A stretch of 64,000 nt of DNA from Lasiosphaeria ovina. Its lineage: Eukaryota; Ascomycota; Sordariomycetes; Sordariales; Lasiosphaeriaceae. The position numbers were made by a program, and so were the translations under genes. Positions 56,056 to 64,000 of this stretch are shown one piece after another (within the stretch, counting starts at the first letter, position 1; every line of letters begins with the position of its first letter). Location: contig JAULSN010000003.1 in the NCBI GenBank assembly GCA_033439765.1, forward strand, positions 2,790,001 to 2,854,000, given 5' to 3'. The notes beneath the pieces are model-generated. The model saw nothing but the letters and a program-made list of their open reading frames with translations. It searched no databases and was not told where the DNA came from.

Positions 56056-57043
56056 GATCTCCATGTTTCTTGTTGGCATGTTCTTATTTGCCATCTCTCC
56101 CCTCACACGAACCGCTTCCCATTCGCGCCATGCATTTCGGCTAAGCCTGCGCGCCCGTTGCCCGACAATGTCAGCATGGATATGGCCTCCCCAGCCTGCA
56201 GGTGACGGTGGATGTGCTCTTCTTTGGATGCCATCGGGGAGATGACTAAAACCACGACAGTTGGGTGGTGGAACGCCAGTGGCTCAGCCACGGTCTTCCG
56301 ATACAATCACTGCCGGCAATGAGAAGCCCGGAGGGACTGCGATGTGCGCTGGTAAGACGAGGGACGGACGCACAGCACGCCAGATAGCACCGAAGTCACG
56401 TTGTGCAAGACTGACACAGGCTGTCGGTCCCAAGACCCCTGTACACTCAAGTCCTCGTTTCTTTGTCCGTGTTGTCGCTAAGCCCTTCACTATTTACAAT
56501 ACGATGCATAATGATTTCTTGAACCATGACCATTACACTGAATTAGCTAATTTCCTTTTACAATTAACCTTCTCTGCATCATGTTTGTACAATATTCCCA
56601 GCTAGAAAAATGCGTCCAATTTGATTCCACAAACATGCCCCAATATATTGGAAAGTGGGGCACTGTTTGAGTTCCAACAAACAAAGCACAGAGGGATGGA
56701 GTCCGAATAGTATACTGTCCGTTCGGGTCAAGCCACATGTTAGTGGCCCAGTTTCAAAGCCTGTTGTTTTCTGTGCAACCGGCATCCCAGCATAGCCCTG
56801 TTTCACACGTACGTCGTTGCAAGCCACGGTTGTTATAAAAACACCAATGAACCCCGATATTCATCAAACGGATCGTGAACTGCCGAACTGTCAACGCTCG
56901 AAGGGAACGCACCCATAGTTTTGAAGCCGCGTGCTTCCTACTGTATTGCCAAACTTTACCTGGGCAACGTATTGCTGTCGACATCTCGCGCCGCGCTTTC
57001 CTCTTAGTTACCGCATTAAAGCTCGTCACAACAATCGTGAACG
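56056..57043. other. Intergenic region
   Basis: 3' flank of the GT69 gene and promoter of the next gene. No coding sequence recognised. Confidence 0.6.
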
Positions 57044-57583
57044 ATGGCCAACCTCAAGCGATTCCTTGCCATTCTCCTGGCAAGCACCGCCAGCGCCGCT
57101 CAACTCCCTCGAGACGAGACCAAGTCGACTCCCGCGGGGCCCTGCCCGCCGGCCAGCGAGGGCACGTGCAAGCTGGTGCTCGAGCTCTCGGACCAGGACG
57201 ACGGCACGCGGCGGGCCAGCCTGTACAGCGAGGAATGCGACCTGATCGGCTCCGTCGGCCACCTGGTCTGGGACCAGGCAGCCGTGATGAGCGTCGCCGC
57301 CGGGCAGACCGAGTCGTCGCTCGAGATCCTGCCAAAGTACTTCAAGCTGGGCCGGGCCGAGCCGCAGGACCGCACCCAGTTCTGGTGGGGCCATGGCCAT
57401 GCCGCGCCCGACTGGGAGCTGTGGTCGTACGACACCGAGGACACCTGGGTCAGCTATGTCAACTTCAACTGCTGGGAGACAGATGGCGAGATTGGCACTA
57501 GCAGCGCTCGGAAAACGACGGTAGCGCACCGGGCTCTGCTTGGGGGCTTTTTGGGGGTTGCTTGTGCGTTTACGTTTGCCTGA
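57044..57583 (+). CDS. Secreted, possibly GPI-anchored protein, 179 aa
   Basis: The ATG at 57044 opens a signal peptide (MANLKRFLAILLASTASAAQ). The mature part has three Cys in the first third or so (PCPP, GTCKL, EECDLIGSVG) and one near the end (NFNCWETDG), plus aromatic-rich segments (QFWWGHGHAAPDWELWSYD). It ends in a small-residue site and a hydrophobic tail (RALLGGFLGVACAFTFA) like a GPI-attachment signal. It is probably a cell-surface protein. The family is not recognised. Intronless. Confidence 0.75.
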   Translation: MANLKRFLAILLASTASAAQLPRDETKSTPAGPCPPASEGTCKLVLELSDQDDGTRRASLYSEECDLIGSVGHLVWDQAAVMSVAAGQTESSLEILPKYFKLGRAEPQDRTQFWWGHGHAAPDWELWSYDTEDTWVSYVNFNCWETDGEIGTSSARKTTVAHRALLGGFLGVACAFTFA

Positions 57584-58352
57584 GCTGCGTGTTTGGGCAA
57601 TGATGATGACGCATGTTTCGATAATCTGATTCGTAACTAATGAACAGATTCTGTTGTTATCCCATTGCAGTCGATGATAGTTGTAGACTTGAATAACAAA
57701 GCTCGCACTCGACGTTTCTTTTTTGCCGTATTTTTATTTTCCAACTTAAGTACGTAGTAACAAGAAATTGGCGCCTCAATATTCCCTATCTGACTTGCCA
57801 CGACGTGACCAGTACGAGCCAGAAACTAAAACTTACATTGAGTATGAAAAATGAAACAATCCTGGCCAAGTTACACTATGATGAAAACGGACTAGTTCAA
57901 GGCAGTAAACACACCATTATGCAGCGATATACTAGACCGTGGATGAGTGATAATCCGATTAGCTTGATCAGGCTCAAGTAATGAGGCCACAATTGTTTGA
58001 GAAGTGGCAACATCGGTCTGCTTGTTAAATACTGGCGCAACCAGAAGTTTAAGAGATGGATAAACCCGTGGCATGTTGGTGCATAAAGATGTTTTCCAAA
58101 CAGACTTGAGGCGTTGCTTCACAATTCCCGTTGATTTGGCGTTGTTGACCAACGGACAAACGGGAGACTATGACTCTTTGAGGTCAATAAATGTATATAA
58201 AGTCTCAATTCAACCCTCTAGACTACTTCTTCACCAAGCTTTACACCACCAATTCTCTCAAAATACTTAATTCACACTAAACACGCCGATCACAACCCCC
58301 ACTGCAGAAATCTTACTCTCTACCATATCTCTCCCCCACAACCAAGTCCAAC
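57584..58352. other. Intergenic region with a TATA box
   Basis: AT-rich. A minus-strand frame at 57892-58152 has no ATG at its start and is not called. The last 160 bp are a promoter-like stretch for the gene at 58353. Confidence 0.6.
58194..58202 (+). promoter_or_regulatory. TATA box upstream of the small Thr-rich gene
   Basis: TATATAAAG lies 151 bp before the ATG at 58353 and is followed by a C/T/A-rich leader without upstream ATGs close to the start. This is the clearest core promoter in the window. Confidence 0.6.
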
Positions 58353-58610
58353 ATGTCCAACACCAACAACAAAGACGCCGACGTGGCCTCTCTCGCAGGC
58401 TCAGAAGCTCCACTGCTAAAAGACAACACGACAACAGAGGCCAAGAAGCGGCCAAGTCTGTTCAGCCGCAAGTCGTCGTCTAAGACAGCGCAAGCCGCGC
58501 CGTCGTCGTCTACGACAACGACGACGACGACGACAACGATAACGGCCGACACCATCAGTAGTCTGTTTGACAAATACCCCAACATGACCTCCAAGACGAG
58601 CTTCCCCTAA
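58353..58610 (+). CDS. Small Ser/Thr-rich protein, 85 aa
   Basis: The ATG at 58353 (TCCAACATGTCC) starts 85 residues: an acidic start, LLKDNTTTEAKKRPSLFSRK (a basic patch with a likely kinase site), a Ser then Thr run (from an ACG repeat) and a short end (DTISSLFDKYPNMTSK). A good TATA box and leader support expression. No membrane segment or domain. The function is unknown. Confidence 0.6.
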   Translation: MSNTNNKDADVASLAGSEAPLLKDNTTTEAKKRPSLFSRKSSSKTAQAAPSSSTTTTTTTTTITADTISSLFDKYPNMTSKTSFP

Positions 58611-59380
58611 CCGCTTATTCCTCGGTGCACACTCTCCGCAGAACCCGATCCTCCGTACTACTGGTTCATGTACCACTTTTAAGGGAGCCACGCGTCCAGC
58701 GTGAATTTGGGGGAGGGGCGGGTAGTTTGAAGAGGCGCAGTTGGATTCAATGTCTAGATTCAGGGGTAGTTACTGGCGGTGATACCTCGGGAGGGAGCAT
58801 GTCTGCGAGCGTGGTTCATCTGGGCTAACTGACCTGAAGGTTCAAGACTGGCAAAGAAAGGGTGGGGGAGGGATATAATGGCTGAAACCGCTCCTGTGCA
58901 TATTGCCAGCCGATGGGAGGGACTTTTTCGTAACTATTCGCGGCATCTAGGTACCTACCTAGGTAGTTCCCCCTACTAAGGAGAACTCGTCTTGTGTTGT
59001 CAAAGATGTTCTTTCTGAAGTCCAATTAGACTTGGTTTGATACATGCAAACTCCATGCAACCCAAACAAACCTGGGGCCATCGCTAGGAACAGACGTCCC
59101 CACACGGAGGCTCTGCATGCCCAGAAATGATTAGTTCCGGCAATGGATCGCGGTATTTGACTGCAGAGCACGGCTAATCCCCACAACCCCCGGGGCCCCG
59201 ACGATATTAGATGTGCATTCGTGAATTCAGCCGCCACGGGCCGTTCCCGCTTGACCGCGTGCCCCCGACCTGGCAAGACTCCCAGAGACGACATCACCTG
59301 CCTCGCCGCGAAAATATCACCAGCCTGTGTTTGCGTTTTTTTGCGTTTCACCTACACCGGCCGGCCTAGCTAGAACAGCC
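58611..59380. other. Intergenic region
   Basis: Contains CTAGGTACCTACCTAGGTAG-type repeats near 58949-58968 and the promoter of the GH30 gene. No gene seen. Confidence 0.6.
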
Positions 59381-61131
59381 ATGCGTTTCCCGGCGCTCCA
59401 GAATGCACCCAACGCTCTATCGCTGGCAGGTGTAGCAGCTGCGCTCGCCGCCAGCGACGCGGCGGCACCAACGCAAGCACACATCTCCCTCGCCGTCGAC
59501 GCGGCCACCACGTACCAGACCATCGACGGCTTCGGGTTCTGCGAGGCGTTCCAGCGGGCGCACGCGATCGGCAACCTGCCGGCGGCGCCGCAGGCGGCGG
59601 TGCTGGACCTGCTGTTCAACGCCACCGCCGGCGCGGGGTTCAGCATCCTGCGGCTGGGGCTGGGCAGCTCGCCCGACAGCCGCGGCGACCACATGAACAG
59701 CCCGCAGCCGGCGGCGGACCCGGCGGCGGGGTTCGCGTGGGACGGGGACGACAGCGGACAGGTGTGGGTCGCGCAGCAGGCGGCGAACCGGTACGGCGTC
59801 GCGACGTTCTATGCTGACGCGTGGAGCGCGCCCGGGTACATGAAGACCAACGGCCGCGACGACCAGGGCGGCTGGCTGTGCGGCGTCCGCGGCGAGGGCA
59901 GCGCCGCCGGCACGCTGTGTGCTGGCGCCAGCTGGGTCCAGGCGTACGCCGAGTATCTCGCGCGCTATGTGCAGGCGTACATTGGGGCGGGGATTCCCGT
60001 GGCGTATTTGGGATTTCTCAACGAGCCGAATTTGATGTGAGCCCCTTTCTCGGTTTGTTGTTGTTGTTGTTGTTGTTGTCGTTGTTGTTGTTGTTGGGCT
60101 TCTGTACCCCTGAATCGGAACCAACTCCACATTTTTACCCCTGAATTCCCACAATCAACAATAACAACTAACCACCCCAACACCACAGCAAACCGTACGC
60201 CACTATGCAGTCGGACGGATACCAAGCAGCCGAGGTTGCCGAGGCGCTGAGCGTGTCGCTCGGCGGACTGGGGCTGTCGGGGGTGCAGATCGCATGTTGC
60301 GACGCGCAAGGGTGGTCGATGGCGCGAACGTTGCTCGCGGAGATGCAGGACGCGGGGGCAGAGGACCTGATCTCGGTGGTCACGACGCACACCTATAAGG
60401 GAGCACCAGCGGGGCCCGACGGGCCGCTCAACACCACGGCGCGCGTGTGGGTGACGGAGATCTCGCCCATCATGCAGCGGCTGGGCATGACGCAGACGTG
60501 GTTCCGCAACGGGTCTGAGAACGAGGGGCTCACGTGGGCTGTGAATCTGCACGAGGCCTTTGCCGTTGGTAACGCCAGTGCGTACATCTACTGGATTGGC
60601 GTCGGCCAGGCGTCGGCCGAGGCCCCGCTCATCTGGGCGCCGAAGCGCGGCGCCAACGTCACGTATGACAACATGTGGGGGCCGGACGACGGCGGGAGCA
60701 ACGGCACGGCACCGGCGGATAATAGCACGGTCCCGTACTATACGATTGGGTCGACGTACTGGGCGTCGGCACACTTCAGCCGGTTTATTCGGCCTGGCGC
60801 GAAGCGGATCCGCGTCGAGGTGGAAAGCATGGAAGGCAGTAATCCAGGCACGGCAGATACTACTGGCACCAACGTCCTAGCTAGCGCATACGCGAACAAA
60901 GATAGCAGCATCGTCGTGCAAGTTGTCAACAACAGGGACCAAGATGTCACTGCGGACGTGCCGGTGGCCGTTCCGGCGGCACAGAGTATCACGTCCTGTG
61001 AGGCTGACACGTGGGTCACCGATAACACGAAAAAGTTTGTCAAGGTCGACGCGGGCATGGCTCTAAGAAGGGGAATGTCGATTTTGTTGCCAAGCCGATC
61101 ACTGACCACGGTTGTTGTCAAGTGTCGGTGA
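59381..61131 (+). CDS. GH30 family glycoside hydrolase (subfamily 7-like), 532 aa
   Basis: Exons 59381-60036 and 60189-61131 join in frame. The 152-bp intron contains a GTT repeat. The join restores LNEPNLIKPYATMQSDGYQA. The (beta/alpha)8 landmarks are present: TYQTIDGFGFCEAFQ, FSILRLGLGSSPDS, FYADAWSAPGYMKTNGRDD, GGWLCGVRG, the acid/base Glu in GFLNEPN (about 215) and the nucleophile Glu in VWVTEIS (about 309). A beta-domain with IVVQVVNNR and a short end follow. The pattern is closest, from memory, to fungal GH30_7 xylanases such as Trichoderma XYN IV. A related hemicellulose or beta-glycan substrate is possible. The N-terminus (LSLAGVAAALAAS) could serve as a weak signal peptide. Confidence 0.85.
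60053..60098. repeat. GTT trinucleotide repeat in the GH30 intron
   Basis: About fifteen TTG units, broken by one TCG, explain why this intron is twice as long as most others here. Confidence 0.85.
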
Positions 61132-61382
61132 AAGCTAAAGAAAACAAAATGATATATCAGGCGATACACTTGCATGCTCATAGCCTCATGCTCTCTTGCT
61201 CATATGTGACCCCAGTCTCCGGTACCAAAACCCGACACCAAAAGCTCCATAATATCGGGTGTTGGGAGATTGCAACACAGTACTCCTCGCTGCCATGCAT
61301 AATGGTATACCTCGGCCCCAGCAAGATAATTTCACGCTTCCTGTTCGTCTCGCAGTCAGCTTCCCACATACATCAGTTGACA

Positions 61383-63718
61383 TCACCAAGCTTCCCACTT
61401 CTGTCCCCCGATTGCAATCAATCGGTTGAACAGTTCGTCACGCAGAGGCAGGGCCGTGATCTTGTGGACCTCGCCCGTTGCCGTCTTGATCTCCAGGCCG
61501 TCGGCGACTTCTCTCTCGAGCGACCAACCGACCACCAGCCTCGCCTTCCACCCATAACCGCCCACTTTCTTCAGCTCAACGATATCGGCAATAGCCACAC
61601 TCCAAATCGGGTGCAGGTCTTCGCGGAGGGCATCGCCAATCTGCTCGCGCGTCTCCTTGGTACTGAAACCTATGGCGGGAATGGTCGATGACGTCGTGAG
61701 ATAGACATGGCCCTTCTTGCCGTTGTATCTGGCATTGAAGTCCACCGGCCCGCTGATAGCCACGTTGTTGGCCGGTGGCACTGCGCCCAGGCGGTCCTTG
61801 GCGTGGTGGCTTCCAATCTTGGCGCGCACCTTGTCGGTGCCGATGGCCGTCTTGACAAAGCCCTTGGTCGTGCCCCGGAAGAAGTTGAGGAATCGGTTGC
61901 CCTTGCTTCCGTGCTTAGCATCTTCGCCTGCGTCATCGCTTGATCCCGTCTCACGCGCCTTCGCAGGGTCGTTCTGGATCGCTTCTTCAATTTCGGCACT
62001 ATTTGCGCCTAGTGGCGGCTCTGCAGCTGCCGACCGTAGGTGTTCGTCGGTCAGTTTAGCAGGCTCCCTCCGTGGTGCCTCGTCAATACGAGGCGGCGGG
62101 GGGATCGGCGCTTTGTTGGCCTCGCCAAGGCGGAGGAGCGTGAGAGTGAGCTGGGCGTTAGTGGGAACGCCCTTGAGGACGGTGCTATTTGCGTGTGAGC
62201 ACAAAATCCACAATGCAACGCGGGTAAAATCAATAGCCTTTGGTGACTTACTTTCGGAGCTCAAGGATCTTCTGCCAGTCTGGGATTGTTCTGTTAAGCC
62301 AGTCAAGACCTCGCGAAATGACAGGATCGCCAAAGAAGCCGAACCCCACGCCGAACATGACGCCTTTCATGAACATGTACGAGGTGACGAAGAGCGATAT
62401 GCCGAATAGGGGGATGACGAGCGTCGCAAGACGGAGTCGCGATGTCTCGCGAGGAAACGGGCGAGTTGGAGATAGTGCACTGCGTCGAGAGCGTTAGCCA
62501 TTATCATTTTGGTGCATTCAGAGTAGGAAGGCATCGAGTCCATTGGGTGCGAATGACATACTTGGCAAACCGTTCCCACGTGTCGGCGACATCGTTCAGG
62601 GAGTGCATGATGGGTTCCATCTTGTCCCACATGGCTTTTTCCATCGGAACCTTGGTGTTATCATGTTTGTCGCCCGTCTTGGATCCAGTAGACTTGTCTT
62701 TTGCACCGGCCGCGCTTCTAGCAAGAGCAGTCGGATCAGGTGTCGAATCAGTCCCTCCCTGCTCGTTCTCGGCGGCCTTGGGGTCGCCCGCGGGATGTTG
62801 CCCGGCGGCACCATTCAGAGCAACTGTCGCAACGCCGTTGAAGAAATTGCTAGCCTCTTGCTCGACAGCCTCTCCCTTGTGGTTCTCGGGGGCGCCAGTA
62901 ACACTATCGTGGCTACCAAGCACGCCAGCCTTGGGCTTTTGCACTCCGCCCGTGTCCGTGTTGACAAGCGCGAGGGGGGCCGGGGGGAACAGGATGTGCC
63001 GAGATGGATGGTATGCGACAAGAGCAATCAGCACAGCCGTGAAGAGCGGCACGAGAAAGTCGAAAAGCCATGCGACAAAGTATGTGGCGGCGAAGTAAGA
63101 AGTGCGCCGAGTCTCGCGCCATGACCGCAAACGGGCGATGTGTTTGTAACCAGCCAACAGGCCAACTCCGACCGTCATGTAGAGGCGCTCCACTATAGAC
63201 CTCATCTTATCCGGGCTGAACTCGACCTCGTTGAGGTCCAGGCCACCAGGGGGCGCATTGGTAACGGCTTTCAGGTGGTATATTTGCTAGTGTCAATTGC
63301 TGTTAGCCTATATAGGCCGTCAACGCATCGACAGTCCGGCGTTGGTGCTAACCTTGTTAAATCGCCGAACAAGCAGCCAGAGTTCTTCATTGTTCAGGCC
63401 GCCGACCAAAGGCGCGGCAATGTTTTGCTTGGTCTCGTTCCACCCCAGGTCGCGCACCTCGTCGGCGTGGTCCTGCTGCGCGACGCCCTTCAACTCATGA
63501 TCGTCGGTAGCGAGCGCATGCGAAAGAGTGGGGGCATTAGCGACGCTCTCCTTGGTCGTGCCGGCCGACTCTTCTGCAGGATGGGTTGCTGGCAGCGGCA
63601 AAAGGTCCTTGATTGCCGTTCCCGGACCGGCGTCTCCCGTTGCAGCGTTTCGTTCTCTGTCAACTTCGACCACGGGCGCCGTCGGTGGCGTCTGCCGGGC
63701 ACTAGTATCGCCGTTCAT
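61383..63718 (-). CDS. Two-span membrane protein, probable DUF3292 family, 706 aa
   Basis: Exons 63718-63353, 63286-62562, 62479-62252 and 62184-61383 join in frame. The N-terminal 120 residues are disordered and acidic, ending ELWLLVRRFNK. Then come FAATYFVAWLFDFLVPLFTA plus VLIALVAYHP (membrane segment 1), a long charged linker, LATLVIPLFGISLFVTSYMF plus MKGVMFGVGFGFFGDP (segment 2) and LNRTIPDWQKILELRNTVLKG. The C-terminal globular part contains HVYLTTSSTIPAIGFST and WSVAIADIVELKKVGGYGWK, which resemble a GRAM/PH-like fold. I associate this arrangement with the fungal family DUF3292. That assignment is from memory. The function is unknown. A lipid or organelle-contact role is speculation. 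Confidence 0.75.
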
Positions 63719-64000
63719 TTTCCGCTCGTTCAACAGTTCACATACAAGGTTTGGCGAGCTTTACCAGTGCGCTGGATCGGGTCGCATGTCACAATAATGT
63801 CAAAGAAGGTTGAAGCCGTCGAGAATTAAAAGGTCGTGGGGACGTTCGTCTGATCTAATTAGTAGCGCACGGTAGGGCGAGGCAGCACAGACGCTGAGTG
63901 CTGCAAACCAAAACCTATGACATCAATGGCGTCGGTTTGGCAGCCCATCGCCCTCTAGAACTCAGCGCTGTGACGCAACCCGCCCTGTAGCTTCCCTAAA
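63719..64000. other. 5' flank of the minus-strand gene to the window end
   Basis: Promoter or 5' UTR side of the gene ending at 63718. No coding sequence is visible. Confidence 0.5.

Noticed and set aside
1..64000. CRISPR array, prokaryotic operons, rRNA or obvious intact transposons
   Set aside because: Nothing with regular spaced repeats, Shine-Dalgarno-led operons, rRNA sequence or transposase/reverse-transcriptase motifs was seen. The window is fungal.

Overview
This window looks like nuclear DNA of a filamentous ascomycete, most likely a Sordariomycete. The evidence is genes with short introns (mostly 45-95 bp, GT..AG, with CTAAC or CTGAC branch sites), a HET-domain protein, fungal CorA-like and GT69 proteins, and a pyruvate decarboxylase of the Neurospora filament-protein type. 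The placement in Sordariomycetes is inference from family content. Exon joins below were derived by hand. Each join keeps the reading frame, and most have a visible branch site.

Layout. 1-6.5 kb: the 5' part of a degenerate kinase-like gene (-), a small membrane protein (+), a 15-bp minisatellite and a secreted S10 carboxypeptidase (+). 7.5-19.1 kb: a 994-aa protein with two copies of a zinc-finger module (-), a possible 70-aa protein (+) and a 1665-aa CorA-like membrane protein (-, nine exons). 19.1-23.8 kb: a stretch with no intact gene, holding a tyrosinase relic and a histidine acid phosphatase relic. 23.8-29.8 kb: an SMP-30-like beta-propeller (+), 2 kb of AT-rich spacer and a 990-aa HET-domain protein (-).

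32.3-41.1 kb: a membrane-anchored surface protein (-), a secreted PI-PLC-like enzyme (+), a frame-broken small secreted protein (+) and pyruvate decarboxylase (+). 41.1-49.3 kb: simple repeats, a glutamine-rich disordered protein (-), a small protein with an N-myristoylation signal (+), a Pro/Ser-rich disordered protein (-) and an ankyrin protein (+). 49.4-51.2 kb: a second, 540-aa CorA-like protein (-). 52.0-53.8 kb: a secreted heptad-repeat protein (+) whose stop codon directly abuts the stop codon of a convergent receptor-like membrane protein (-). 54.6-63.7 kb: a GT69 mannosyltransferase-like protein (+), a GPI-type secreted protein (+), a small Thr-rich protein (+), a GH30 glycosidase (+) and a two-span membrane protein, probably DUF3292 (-).

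There is no sign of one biosynthetic cluster. The recurring themes are secreted enzymes (S10, PI-PLC, GH30), cell-surface proteins and families common in fungal self/non-self loci (HET, ankyrin, CorA-like). The most unusual features are the duplicated zinc-finger module with conserved intron phases, the double gene relic at 19.8-22.5 kb, a dispersed family of three hairpins with a shared loop, a poly-G tract inside a splice-acceptor region and the zero-gap convergent gene pair.
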